A stretch of DNA of 64,000 nucleotides from Streptomyces scabichelini. GTDB taxonomy: Bacteria; Actinomycetota; Actinomycetes; Streptomycetales; Streptomycetaceae. The position numbers and the translations under genes are program-made. Where the stretch lies: the NCBI RefSeq assembly GCF_011045015.1, contig NZ_JAAKZY010000004.1, positions 1 to 64,000 on the forward strand. The letters run 5' to 3'. Shown here one piece after another: positions 43,559-52,150 of this stretch. Numbering within the stretch: the stretch's first letter is position 1; every line of letters begins with the position of its first letter. Under the pieces are notes generated by a model that saw nothing but the letters and a program-made list of their open reading frames with translations, made no database searches and was not told the origin of the DNA.

Positions 43559-44030
43559 ATGAGCGCCAGACCGGAACCCGCAGACCAGCCTGCCGTCGTC
43601 GTCGGAGACGCGCTGGTGGACCTCACCCCCGCCCGCACGGCCGATGGCGCCGCGGCCTTCCAGCCGCGCCCGGGCGGCTCCTGCCGCAACGTCGCCGCCG
43701 GTCTCGGCCGACTCCGAGTCCCCACGGCACTGCTCGCGCGCATCTCCGACGGACACTTCGGCGATCTCCTGCGCGCGCACCTCGCGGCATCCGGCACCCG
43801 GCTCACCCATGCGCTGCCTGCCGTCCGACCCCACCACTCTCGCCACCGTGCATCTGCGCGAGGACCGGTCGGCCGCCTACTCCTTCCACGCGAACGGCAC
43901 CGCCGACCGCGGCCTGCGCCCTGAACACCTCGCTGCTCTCCCGGACGGCGGCGCGCTGCCCGCGGGGACGGCTCTGCAGCTCGGGTCGCTGGGTCTGCTG
44001 CTCGAACCCCTCGCCTCCACGCTCGACAAC
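43559..44030 (+). pseudogene. PfkB family sugar kinase (fructokinase), N-terminal fragment, frameshifted
   Basis: AVVVGDALVDLTPA, GGSCRNVAAGLGRLRVPTALLARIS and GDLLRAHLAASG are the PfkB N-terminus. At ~43820 the frame shifts by one; the next frame continues DPTTLATVHLREDRSAAYSFH to ALQLGSLGLLLEPLASTLD, where similarity ends. The C-terminal half with the ATP and GAGD motifs is missing. The next expected segment of the same protein is found at 53182-53325. In an intact locus this enzyme would phosphorylate the fructose made by the divergent polyol dehydrogenases. Confidence 0.82.
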
Positions 44031-44071
44031 CGTTCGCCCCTGAGCATCAGCTTGGAAAGGAAGTCAGTCAC

Positions 44072-44413
44072 ATGACAAGGGTGAAACTCGCTGTCAGGTC
44101 CGCTGCCGTGCTGTCCCTCCTGGGGGTCAGCGGTTTGCTGGCAGCCCAGCCCGCCACTGCGCACCCCGGCTTCTACAGCAAGGACCGCAGCGGCTGCCAC
44201 TATTCAGGCGGCGTCTCGAGCTTCGACGACCACGCGTGGACGCAGAAGGACACAGGGAGTTGCGCGGGCCACGCTTGGCTCAGGGTGCAGTACACGGACG
44301 GGTCCTACTCGGATGACCTTCACGCTGAGAAGCGAGTCGAGGTGTACGGCCCCATCCTCCGCGCCTGGCACAAGAGCCAGGCCAACGAATCGTGGGTGCT
44401 GTCTCACTACTAG
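44072..44413 (+). CDS. Small secreted protein of unknown function
   Basis: A 113-residue protein with a clear signal peptide (VRSAAVLSLLGVSGLLAAQPATA, cleavage before HPGFYS). The ~83-residue mature part has two cysteines (SGCHYSGG and GSCAGHAW) likely to form one disulfide, and several Trp/Tyr/His residues. The ATG follows GGAAAGGAAG. I do not recognise the family. It sits between two gene remnants. Confidence 0.7.
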   Translation: MTRVKLAVRSAAVLSLLGVSGLLAAQPATAHPGFYSKDRSGCHYSGGVSSFDDHAWTQKDTGSCAGHAWLRVQYTDGSYSDDLHAEKRVEVYGPILRAWHKSQANESWVLSHY

Positions 44414-44418
44414 CCCCG

Positions 44419-44870
44419 GAGACTGGATCGGCGTCCAGTCCTGCACTCGTACCGGGATCGGTCCCGACGGTCCGGTCCCGGCCGCCGAGGACGCCGAGCG
44501 CACCCTGACGGGGTGGGAGTACTACCCCACCGCCGTGGGGCACGCACTGCGCCACACTGCCGAGTTGCTCTGCGACGTCCCGCTCATCGTCACTGAGAAC
44601 GGAATCGCGACCGGCGACGACATCCGCCGGATCGACTACTGCACTGGTCCGCTTGGCGAGGTCGCCGCGGCCCTGAAAGACGGCATCGACGTCCGCGGCT
44701 ATCTGGCCTGGAGCGGACTGGACTACTACGAGTGGGGCTCCTACCGGCCCGCCTTCGGGCTCATTGCCGTCGGACCGGAGACCTTTGCCCGCACACCGAA
44801 GCACTCCGCCCACTGGCTGGGCAGGCTCGGCCGCACCCGGGAGCTGCCGCGCACCCGCGCCGCCTCCTGA
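44419..44870 (+). pseudogene. GH1 beta-glucosidase C-terminal remnant
   Basis: GDWIGVQSCTRTGIGPDGP, then GWEYYPTAVGHALRHTAEL, the nucleophile motif IVTENGIA and YLAWSGLDYYEWGSYRPAFGLI form the last ~150 residues of a family 1 beta-glucosidase. The N-terminal two thirds, including the acid/base NEP motif, are absent and there is no start codon in place. Confidence 0.82.
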
Positions 44871-45054
44871 CACCACCCCAGGAGCTGGCGGCACCTGATC
44901 ACCGCCGGCTCTCGTCACCATCCTGTCCTCCCCGGCACGCCCTCGTGCACCATGTACCGAGCACCGCCTGGTTCAGCGACGGCGGCGGTCCGAAGATCAG
45001 GGAGCGGTGGCATGCCCGTACCGGCTCGGCTAGGGCCCGCCCCGGAGAACCGGA

Positions 45055-45678
45055 TCAGTCCTCCCCCGTGATCAGCCGGTCGACCGGCGCGCAGGCGTCG
45101 CAGCGCCAGAGCCTGATGGTGCCGTCTCCGTGCGTGGTGACCAGGCGCCCGTCGCCGGGCAGGAAGGCGATGCCCTCGACAGAGGTACCGAAGTCTCCGA
45201 AGGTGACCGGTTCGCCGCCGACACTTGTACGCCACAGACGGATTGTGCCGTCCTTGCCCGAGGCAGCTACCCACTCCCCGTCCGGGCTGAAAGCCACGGA
45301 CCACACGAAGCCCTGATGGCCGCGGAGCACCACCGGGTTGTCGTCGCCCACCAGGTCCCAGATCCGTACGGTGCCGTCGTCGGCGGCGCTCGCCAGGCGT
45401 CGGCCGTCTGGGCTGAACACCGCCGACCACACCATTCCCCGGTGGCCGCGCAGCACCCGTAAAGGGCGGTGGCCGCCCTCGGCGCCCCAGATCCTTACCA
45501 GCCCATCATTGCTGCCGATGGCCACCCACCGCCCGTCCGGGCTGTACGCCACAGACCGGAAGTAGATCGCTTTTCCGGCGCGGCGGATCAAGGTTCGGCC
45601 GTCCGAGACGGCCGGATGGATCCGCATCGCTCCGGCTCCGGTGACCACCGCCACCTTGCCTGCGAGTACTTCCGTCAT
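45055..45678 (-). CDS. Chimeric protein: SDR N-terminus joined to WD40 repeats
   Basis: Translation would begin at ATG 45678 (GAGGAGTG upstream) with MTEVLAGKVAVVTGAG, a perfect SDR cofactor-motif start, but after ~16 residues the sequence changes to four WD40 repeats (VAYSPDGRWVAIGSNDGLVRIW, and three similar units) ending in a truncated WRCDACAPVDRL tail. WD40 segments of this kind normally close large kinase or NACHT-type proteins. The 207-residue product is therefore a rearrangement fusion under an SDR promoter; it is open and might be expressed, but a function is doubtful. Confidence 0.6.
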   Translation of the reverse strand: MTEVLAGKVAVVTGAGAMRIHPAVSDGRTLIRRAGKAIYFRSVAYSPDGRWVAIGSNDGLVRIWGAEGGHRPLRVLRGHRGMVWSAVFSPDGRRLASAADDGTVRIWDLVGDDNPVVLRGHQGFVWSVAFSPDGEWVAASGKDGTIRLWRTSVGGEPVTFGDFGTSVEGIAFLPGDGRLVTTHGDGTIRLWRCDACAPVDRLITGED

Positions 45679-45695
45679 AACGCGCCCACTCCTCA

Positions 45696-45751
45696 ATTCT
45701 TGACTGGTTCGTCCATAACGTTAAACCGTTATGGACGAACCAGTCAAGAAT
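45696..45751. promoter_or_regulatory. Long inverted repeat in divergent promoter (TetR operator pair)
   Basis: Perfect 25-base arms, 45696-45720 and 45727-45751, separated by TTAAAC. It lies between the SDR/WD40 chimera and the TetR gene, ending 15 bases before the TetR start. Confidence 0.8.
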
Positions 45752-45766
45752 GGGTAGGCTGTCCCC

Positions 45767-46362
45767 ATGGCACGACCCAGGAAGTTCGACGAGCAGCAGG
45801 TACTGGACACTGCCCGGGAGCGGTTCTGGTCGGGTGGGTACGCCGCCACGCGAATGGAAGACATTGCCGAGGCAACGGGGCTCGGCAAAGGCAGCCTGTA
45901 CGGCGCGTTCGGCGGAAAGCAGGAACTGTTCCACCGCGTGTTCGACGATTACTGCGCCTGCGTCGTCGATGCGGTGAGCCGGCAGCTGGGCGGCGACGAC
46001 GCCACCGCCTACGCGCGGCTGTCCGCCACGTGTACGCGGTGGCGGCGGCGACTGCCGCAGACACCGCCCACCGCGGATGTCTGTTGGCCAAGGGCGCCGC
46101 CGAGCTGGCCGAACACGACGAGACGGTGGCCAAGCGGGCGCGCGCGGCCATCGAGGCCCTGCAGGCGCTACTGGAGGGCGACATCGCAGCCTGTCAGCGC
46201 AATGGCGATATCGCCGCGGACGCGGATCCGGGAAAGCTGGCCGCGCTGGTGCTCGCCGTACTGCGCGCCATTGAAGCGCTGGGCAAGGCCGGAGCCAGCG
46301 AGGAGACGCTGACCGATATAGCCGGGACAGCCCTTGCTGTACTGCCCCGCCCCGCTCACTGA
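45767..46362 (+). pseudogene. TetR family regulator with one frameshift
   Basis: The start MARPRKFDEQQVLDTARERF, KGSLYGAFGGKQELFHRVFDDY is a normal TetR DNA-binding domain. Near 46015-46030 the frame shifts by one; the other frame continues VRHVYAVAAATAADTAHRGCLLAKGAAELAEHDETVAKRAR to ALAVLPRPAH with stop at 46362. If the shift is removed the product is ~198 residues, normal for the family. Either a recent pseudogene or a base-calling error in a GC run. Confidence 0.75.
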
Positions 46363-46498
46363 GCTTCTTCAGTCTGGCCACCGATCGGGGGGATGGCCGA
46401 GAGTGCGTGACAGGCGTCCCGAATGACCCGGTGCCCCTGATCCGCCCCCCGCTCCGCCCGGCACGCCCCCTCCGTTCCGGCGCATGCGGTGCTCCGGA

Positions 46499-46897
46499 TC
46501 ACGAGGCGTCCCGGCGGGGTGGCGCCGCTGGGCCGACGGCGCACGCCGTCGACGATCCCGGCATCCGGTAGCGGTTCCTGGCGACCAGCCGGTAGCACCC
46601 GGCCGCTAGCGGGCGCACCGGCGGCGCCGCGAGCGCACGGCCGAGGACCCTGCCCGCGCGGTTGCCCCGGGCGAGGGTGAGCGCGAGCGCCGTGGCTCCA
46701 CCGGGGCGCCGGTCGCCCGGGGCGCCGTGGGCGTTGTCGACGAAGACCACCTCGCGCTGGAGGCGTTCCTCGGACAGGCCGTATCGGGAGAGGTCGACCG
46801 ACTGCCAGGGCACCATCTCCACCTCGGGCGAGAAGCGCTGCCGGATCAGCGCGACGGACCTCGTGCAGAATCCGCAGTCGCCGTCGTACAGCAGCAT
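46499..46897 (-). CDS. DCC family thiol-disulfide oxidoreductase (DUF393)
   Basis: A ~132-residue DUF393/YuxK protein. The defining motif is intact: LLYDGDCGFCTRSV (DxDCxxC), followed by VEMVPWQSVDLSRYGL and a hydrophobic C-terminal half. Members often neighbour or fuse with HTTM membrane-domain proteins, as here. The start is ATG 46897, or GTG 46900 overlapping the methyltransferase stop. It is co-transcribed with the methyltransferase and divergent from the RiPP-type genes. A thiol redox role in peptide maturation is inferred. Confidence 0.82.
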   Translation of the reverse strand: MLLYDGDCGFCTRSVALIRQRFSPEVEMVPWQSVDLSRYGLSEERLQREVVFVDNAHGAPGDRRPGGATALALTLARGNRAGRVLGRALAAPPVRPLAAGCYRLVARNRYRMPGSSTACAVGPAAPPRRDAS

Positions 46898-48045
46898 CAC
46901 GCAACCCCCGCATCGACACTCGCACCCGACGGGTGCGCCTCCAGCATGAAGTGGTGCGGCAGGCCGGGCAGCGGCACGGCCCGGCCCAGCTCCAGACCGG
47001 CGTCGGCGAAGAGGCGCCCGTACTCGGCGAGCGTCCGCTCCCTGCCGTCCGTCAGCACCATCATCTCGATATCGCTGAGCGCCATCACCTGAGCCTCCGG
47101 CAGCCCGCTGAAGTCCTTCTCCTCGGGCAGCACCAGCGTGGGCACCAGGACCCTTCCCGGCGGCTCCGCCGCGTCGCGGCAACGGCGCAGGAGCCGCACG
47201 CACGCGGCGTCGTCCCAGTTGTGCAGGATGTTCTTCAGCAGGTACGCGTCACCACCGGGCGGTACGGAGACGAAGAAGTCGCCCTCGACGAGGGTGCAGC
47301 GGTCCTCCACCCCGGCCTCGCGCAGCACCGCGGGCGCCGCCCGCAGGGCCGCCGACCGCTCCACCAGCGTGCCCCGCACGCCGGGGTGGGCCGCGAGGAC
47401 AGCGGCGAGCAGCGCCCCGTCCCCGCCGCCGACATCGACGAGCTGCCGCAGGCCGCCGAAGTCGTACGCCGCCACGATCGCGGGCACCTGCGCCGCGGTC
47501 ACCGGCGCCATGGCGCCGTGCATGATGTCCGCCAACCCGCCGTCGTATTCGAGCGCGTCGAACAGCCCGACACCGTTTGCGCATTCAAAGGCGGGCTTCC
47601 CGGTCCGTACGGCATCCTCCAGCGCGCCGTAGGCACGCCAGACGGACGGGGCGCCGTAGAGGGCGGTCAGCCGCCGCACCGCCTCGCCGTCGCCGAGCGC
47701 CCGGCCGAGCGGGGCCAACTCGAAGCGGCCATCGTCGCGGACGGCGAACAGGCCGAGCGACGCGGCGGCCCGCAGCAGCCGGCGGAGGGCGCGGGCATCG
47801 GTACCGGTGGAGCGGGCCAGGTCCTCGGCGGACTTGACCGTTCCGTCGAAGGCATCGAGCACGCCCAGACGGGCGACCGTGCCGCTGACCTGGGACAGCG
47901 CGAAGCCGAACACCAGCGATGCGGTCGCCGCGCGCAGAGCGGGCTCGTTCCCGGGATCAGGCCCAGGCCCCGGATCCGGCTGTGGACTCGGATCGCGACC
48001 CACATCCGGATCTGTCGACTCTGTTACCTCGGCCATGTCGGTCAT
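46897..48045 (-). CDS. SAM-dependent methyltransferase (O-methyltransferase fold with dimerisation domain)
   Basis: A 382-residue enzyme. Residues ~35-110 form the winged-helix dimerisation domain (SLVFGFALSQVSGTVARLGVLDAF); the SAM site is LVDVGGGDGALLAAVL; the catalytic region contains LLKNILHNWDD. The N-terminus is an unusual Asp/Pro-rich stretch (~30 residues). The pattern matches PF00891-type natural-product methyltransferases. It overlaps the DCC gene and is divergent from the precursor gene across a symmetrical promoter region. It may methylate the linaridin-like peptide, although typical linaridin N-methyltransferases belong to another subfamily. Confidence 0.85.
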   Translation of the reverse strand: MTDMAEVTESTDPDVGRDPSPQPDPGPGPDPGNEPALRAATASLVFGFALSQVSGTVARLGVLDAFDGTVKSAEDLARSTGTDARALRRLLRAAASLGLFAVRDDGRFELAPLGRALGDGEAVRRLTALYGAPSVWRAYGALEDAVRTGKPAFECANGVGLFDALEYDGGLADIMHGAMAPVTAAQVPAIVAAYDFGGLRQLVDVGGGDGALLAAVLAAHPGVRGTLVERSAALRAAPAVLREAGVEDRCTLVEGDFFVSVPPGGDAYLLKNILHNWDDAACVRLLRRCRDAAEPPGRVLVPTLVLPEEKDFSGLPEAQVMALSDIEMMVLTDGRERTLAEYGRLFADAGLELGRAVPLPGLPHHFMLEAHPSGASVDAGVA

Positions 48046-48148
48046 CTTTCGACTCCCTGAGTGACGACCCAGGAAGGCTAGGCGTGAAGAGCATCGCCGC
48101 GCCTCCTGCGATCACAGGATGATCCGGCCCCCAAGAAGAGCGGAGCTG

Positions 48149-48243
48149 AGGATTGACAACCGCTGGGAGGCGGGACTGCGGCCCGGCTACCGCCGCCAGT
48201 GAGAGAGCGTCAATTACCCCTCGCCGCACCCGATGTCAATCCT
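48149..48243. promoter_or_regulatory. Mirror-image divergent promoters of the RiPP locus
   Basis: AGGATTGACA (48149-48158) and its perfect reverse complement TGTCAATCCT (48234-48243) each contain a TTGACA -35 box, one for the precursor operon and one for the methyltransferase operon. A further GTCAAT is at 48208-48213. The two promoters overlap and face each other, so one regulator could set both. The rest of the 48046-48346 gap holds no gene. Confidence 0.55.
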
Positions 48244-48346
48244 TGGTTGGCGGCTCTTTCCGGTCCCACAACGGTCAGATCGGACGACGCCACGCGGCGT
48301 GCTGTGGGGCCAGTCTCGTGGCAACCCGAACGAAAGGGAGTCCACC

Positions 48347-48637
48347 ATGACTCTGATCCAGTCCGTCCAGGAATCCCCGATCGCGCAGTGGGCGCACGAG
48401 AACGCCACCGCGCACGACACCCACTACATCGCCCCTCAGGACAAGACCATCCCGGTCCTGTTCACCCCGCTGGTGGCGCTGACGGTCGCAGGCGCCGCCG
48501 GATGCGCCATCGGCGCCGGGACCGGTTTCGCCCAGGCCCTGGGCTTCCACGACCAGGACGCTTCCATGCCCACCTCGGGCACGGCTGCCGGCCTCTCCGT
48601 GGACGCGCTGACCAGCCGGCACCCGGGCATGGCCTGA
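48347..48637 (+). CDS. Linaridin-like RiPP precursor peptide
   Basis: A 96-residue peptide with good ribosome site (AAAGGGAG). It has a hydrophilic leader and, at residues 36-41, PVLFTP, which fits the PxxxTP motif at the leader/core border of linaridins such as cypemycin (PAMATP). The putative core, residues 42-96, begins LVALTVAGAAGCAIGAGTGF and has five Thr and four Ser available for dehydration, one Cys and no C-terminal Cys. The next gene downstream encodes a membrane/hydrolase fusion of the linaridin type. Identification rests on motif plus context; the mature product is unknown. Confidence 0.72.
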   Translation: MTLIQSVQESPIAQWAHENATAHDTHYIAPQDKTIPVLFTPLVALTVAGAAGCAIGAGTGFAQALGFHDQDASMPTSGTAAGLSVDALTSRHPGMA

Positions 48638-48654
48638 CGCTGCGATGATCTCCG

Positions 48655-48690
48655 GCGCTCCCAGACCGGACGAGGATCCTCCGGGAGCGC
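48655..48690 (+). terminator. Stem-loop between precursor and biosynthesis gene
   Basis: GCGCTCCC (48655-48662) and GGGAGCGC (48683-48690) form a stem 18 bases after the precursor stop. Such attenuating hairpins are common after RiPP precursors and would raise precursor over enzyme levels. Confidence 0.5.
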
Positions 48691-48776
48691 TGGAGCGCGC
48701 GGGTCGTCCCCTTATCTCTCCAGAGAAACATTCCGCCTCAAAGCGCCACAAGGGCTCTCCCGAAGGGAAACTGCGC

Positions 48777-50720
48777 ATGGAACGGCCGGCTGCCTCACCC
48801 GCCACCTTCGTACGTGGCCTCGTCGACCAGGTCTGCGGCGGCCAGGACGACATCGACACCGTGCTCCGCAAGGTCGAGATGTTCACGTCGGTAGGCGCGG
48901 CGATCGGGTCACTCGAACAACTGACGGTGCCCCACAACTACTCCGACAAGGGCCTGTTCGGCTGGCCGGTGATGCGCCTGCGCTCACCGATGTGGTGGCG
49001 GCGGCTCGGCCAGGAGCGCCTCGACAAGATCTTCGGCTACCCGAACGTCCTCGGGGTGGTGGGGGCACGGGCTCTCGCCGGCGTCGGCCTTGTGCTGCCG
49101 GGAGCGAGCCGCGCTCAGCGCGGCGCGTATGCGTCCACGATGTGCGTCACCGCGCACGGGCTGCACACCCGCATGGGCGGGTACGGGCTCGACGGTTCCG
49201 ACCACCTGGCGTTCGTCAGCTACGCCGTATCCGCCCTGGAGAAGATGTTCGGCGGCGATGAACGAGCCCGCGAGACCCTCGTGCGATTCCTCGCCGCCCA
49301 GGTGTGCGTGGCCTACTTCACCTCCGGGGCAGCGAAGTTGATCTCCCCGGTCTGGCGTGACGGTACCGCCATCCCGGACATCTTCCGCACCAACATGTTC
49401 GGCGACCTCAAGTTCTACGAGGCCGTCCGCGACCGCCCGTGGCTGGCCAAGACGGTCGCCTGGACGACGATCCTCGGGGAGATGGCGTTCCCGCTGGTGC
49501 TGGTGGCCCCGAGGCCGATAGCGCGCGGAATCCTCGCCTCCGGCGCCGTGTTCCACCTCAGCAACGCGCACTTCATGGGGCTCAACCGCTTCGTCTGGTC
49601 GTACTGCTCCACCTACCCCGCACTTCAGCACGTCGCGCGAAACCTGGGGAAGACGCCCCCGGCGCGCACGAGCGCCGCCCCGGCGTCCGCCGCCAAGGCG
49701 CTGCCCACCGCGGCGGAGGCGGCCGGGGACGTGGCGGGCCTGCTGCGCAAGGCCGCCTCGAAACGCTCGGTCGTGGCGGCGGGGGCCGGGATCGTCGTCG
49801 CGGCGGGCGCCGCGTACTACGCGACGGCCAAGCGGCGGCAGCGGCTGCGCCGTTCGGCGCCCGGCGAGCTGATCCGTGTACGGGGCCGGGACACGCACGT
49901 GCTGACCAGCGGCCCGAAGGGCAACGGACCGACCGTCGTGTTCGAGAACGGCCTGGCCTCGCCGTCCACGGAGTGGGGCTGGGTGCTCAACAGCCTCGGG
50001 CCGGACACACCGTACCTGGCCTATGACCGTTCCGGCACCGGCTGGAGCGCCACCGCCCGTGAGCCCCAGGACGCCCAGGCGGTGAGCGAGCATCTGCTCG
50101 CGCTCCTCACCGAGCTCGGGCTGAAGCCACCGTACGTCCTGGTCGGTCATTCGATCGGTGGGCTGCTCATCCGCTCCTTCGCCCGGCGCAACCCGGAGCT
50201 GACCGGCGGTCTGGTGTTCCTCGACGCCACGCACCCGGAGCAGTTCCGCCGCTCGCTGCACCAGCGGGAGTCCCTGCCCTGGATTAAGCAGCGGATGATC
50301 GCCGCCCGCCTCCAGGCCTCGGTCGGGCTGCTGCCCGGCGCCCGCAGCGCCGACAAGATGGGGATCCTGCCCGGCGAGCTGGTGCCGGCGACGCGGGCCT
50401 GCATGGCGCAGCCCCGCATCTGGGGGACCGCGAGCCGGGAACTGAACCAGATGCAGCGGTCCTGGTCCGCGGACGCCGCGCTGCTTCCGCGGTCGCCCTC
50501 CACCCCCGTCGCCGTGCTGACGGCGGGCGAGACGGCGCACAATGACCCCGTCCACCTCGAGCTCCAGCAGGAACTCGCCCAGCTGTCGGACGTCTCGCGC
50601 CACGACGTGGTGGACCAGGCCGGTCACGACACGGTCGTCCTGTCGAAGCCGCACACGGGCCGCGTCGTCGCGTCGATCGAATGGGCATCTGCCCACCTCA
50701 GTGCGGCCGCCCATGCGTGA
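48777..50720 (+). CDS. Linaridin-type maturation protein: HTTM-like membrane domain fused to alpha/beta hydrolase
   Basis: A 647-residue fusion. The N-terminal ~330 residues are a multi-helix HTTM/carboxylase-like membrane domain with the conserved segment VAYFTSGAAKLISPVWRDG; a helix at ~335-350 links to a C-terminal alpha/beta hydrolase with nucleophile Ser459 in VGHSIGGLL and His617 in QAGHDT. Linaridin clusters encode such membrane and hydrolase units as the presumed dehydrating machinery, separate or fused. The ATG at 48777 (GAAGGGA upstream) is preferred; the frame is also open from 48645. It follows the precursor gene and precedes a 188-residue partner. Confidence 0.8.
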   Translation: MERPAASPATFVRGLVDQVCGGQDDIDTVLRKVEMFTSVGAAIGSLEQLTVPHNYSDKGLFGWPVMRLRSPMWWRRLGQERLDKIFGYPNVLGVVGARALAGVGLVLPGASRAQRGAYASTMCVTAHGLHTRMGGYGLDGSDHLAFVSYAVSALEKMFGGDERARETLVRFLAAQVCVAYFTSGAAKLISPVWRDGTAIPDIFRTNMFGDLKFYEAVRDRPWLAKTVAWTTILGEMAFPLVLVAPRPIARGILASGAVFHLSNAHFMGLNRFVWSYCSTYPALQHVARNLGKTPPARTSAAPASAAKALPTAAEAAGDVAGLLRKAASKRSVVAAGAGIVVAAGAAYYATAKRRQRLRRSAPGELIRVRGRDTHVLTSGPKGNGPTVVFENGLASPSTEWGWVLNSLGPDTPYLAYDRSGTGWSATAREPQDAQAVSEHLLALLTELGLKPPYVLVGHSIGGLLIRSFARRNPELTGGLVFLDATHPEQFRRSLHQRESLPWIKQRMIAARLQASVGLLPGARSADKMGILPGELVPATRACMAQPRIWGTASRELNQMQRSWSADAALLPRSPSTPVAVLTAGETAHNDPVHLELQQELAQLSDVSRHDVVDQAGHDTVVLSKPHTGRVVASIEWASAHLSAAAHA

Positions 50721-50786
50721 CACGCCCCGGGCAGACCATCCCGAACGTTCCGCCTCGACGACTCCCGCAAGGAGGCCCTGTCGCCC

Positions 50787-51353
50787 ATGAGCCAGACAGC
50801 ATCGACCGCCGTCGCGCGGCTTCCGCGCTCCCTCGTCCGCTACGGCCTGTACGGGGTGCTCACGTCGTGGCTGGGGCTCACCGTCGCGAAGCAGTTCCGG
50901 AAGACACCGCAGTTCATGATCAAGATCGACCCGATCAACACCGCGGTTCCCGTCACCACGTTCTTCGCGCCCAACCCCGGCAAGACCGATATCCACCTCC
51001 TGACGCGCGAGAAGCTCGACGACGGCAGCATGACCCAGTGGTCGGAGCATCCGCTCATCTCGCCGCGGTCGCTGCGCCACATGCTGTGGCACCCGGGGCG
51101 GCGGGTCGAGAAGCTGCTCCCCGACGCGGTCGCCGAACTCGCCCAGGTCGTGCTGGAGGAGAAGCGGATCGAATACATCCAGCTCACCATCCCGTATCTC
51201 TCGATGCTGAACTTCGTCACGCATCAGTGCCGGCACCCGGCGGACGCACGGCAGGTGCAGTTCCTCATCGTGGAGTCCCCCGGTCACGCGAAGGGCGACG
51301 ACCCGCGCACTCTCTTCGCGTCCCAGTTCCACGAACTGCCCGTCCGGATCTGA
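50787..51353 (+). CDS. Linaridin-locus protein of unknown function, membrane-anchored
   Basis: A 188-residue protein with one hydrophobic N-terminal segment (LVRYGLYGVLTSWLGLTVAK) and a soluble domain rich in charged residues (KTPQFMIKIDPINTAVPVTTFFAPNPGKTDIHLL, EYIQLTIPYLSMLNFV). No catalytic motif is recognised. The ATG follows AAGGAGG, 66 bases after the hydrolase fusion, and it is the last gene of the operon, ended by a strong hairpin. Position suggests a partner of the maturation protein, comparable in place to the small uncharacterised proteins of linaridin clusters. Confidence 0.72.
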   Translation: MSQTASTAVARLPRSLVRYGLYGVLTSWLGLTVAKQFRKTPQFMIKIDPINTAVPVTTFFAPNPGKTDIHLLTREKLDDGSMTQWSEHPLISPRSLRHMLWHPGRRVEKLLPDAVAELAQVVLEEKRIEYIQLTIPYLSMLNFVTHQCRHPADARQVQFLIVESPGHAKGDDPRTLFASQFHELPVRI

Positions 51354-51366
51354 CGTTTCCTCAGTT

Positions 51367-51403
51367 CGCGGTGTGGCGGGTGCCCTGCACCCGCAACACC
51401 GCG
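51367..51403. terminator. Terminator of the RiPP operon
   Basis: A 17-bp stem interrupted by one G-A mismatch: CGCGGTGT-G-GCGGGTGC, loop CCT, then the complement, ending at 51403. It begins 13 bases after the stop of the 188-residue gene. Confidence 0.8.
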
Positions 51404-52150
51404 ATCGCGTTTTCCCGGGAATGTCATGGTTCGGATATGGCGTGCGTCATCGCGGCCACCGACGCCGGATTCCTGGTGGCCCTGTGGTGCCAGGTGAACG
51501 GAATGCTCCGACCATCGCATCCGTCGCCATTGCTGAGAGCTCGGGGATCGTTGAGGAAAGGTCTTCGTGCCCGCTCCGGTCTTCCCCGAAGCAAAGAACC
51601 GGGGGTTCCCACGAGTCGGCGCTGATAGCACTGAGCGATATCGGGATGACGGTCTTCGCGGCGGCGCACCTCGCCCTCGGCGCGGCTGTGCCACTGCCGG
51701 CTCACCGACCCCCGGCCTCGAATTGCCACGGCCGGTCGCCTCTCATCGCTTTTCCGCTTTCGTCGCTTCACATCGTTTCGTCGTTCCTCAGACGAGAAAG
51801 AGTGGGTTTGGTTCGTAGGTCCGCGATGTGATGCCCGAAAGGGCACGGGCCGAGGGTCGCAAGGGCATGCGTCAGGGGCGGCAAGGGCGCGGAGTGACGC
51901 GTTTGTGTTGACCGGGGGAAATACGGGAAGCGGCGCGGGGAGCGAGATCATGTCTGCCGCGCCCGGGCCGCCCTCGCGGAAGCGGGCTTATTCGGTCAAG
52001 AATTTCGCTTGTTCGGTCATCTCCATGGCGTGCGACTGGCTGTACAACGGACGTGGGAGCTCGAGTTGGGGAAGGTCCCCGGGGGGGGAACAGAGCCCGC
52101 GGTAGTCGTTGTGCTGTGGATCGGGCCCCGAGAAGCGAGGTGGTCGGAGC
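51404..52150. other. Non-coding stretch before the LuxR gene, with paired direct repeats
   Basis: No convincing gene in about 750 bases; open frames here lack homology and codon bias. A locally A/T-richer part (~51740-51830) may hold a promoter. GCTTATTCGGTCA (51986-51998) and GCTTGTTCGGTCA (52007-52019) repeat 21 bases apart, two helical turns, 130 bases before the LuxR start, and look like tandem activator sites. Confidence 0.5.

Noticed and set aside
48645..48776. Earlier start for the membrane/hydrolase fusion protein
   Set aside because: The added 44 residues cover a stem-loop and lack homology; the ATG at 48777 has a proper ribosome site.
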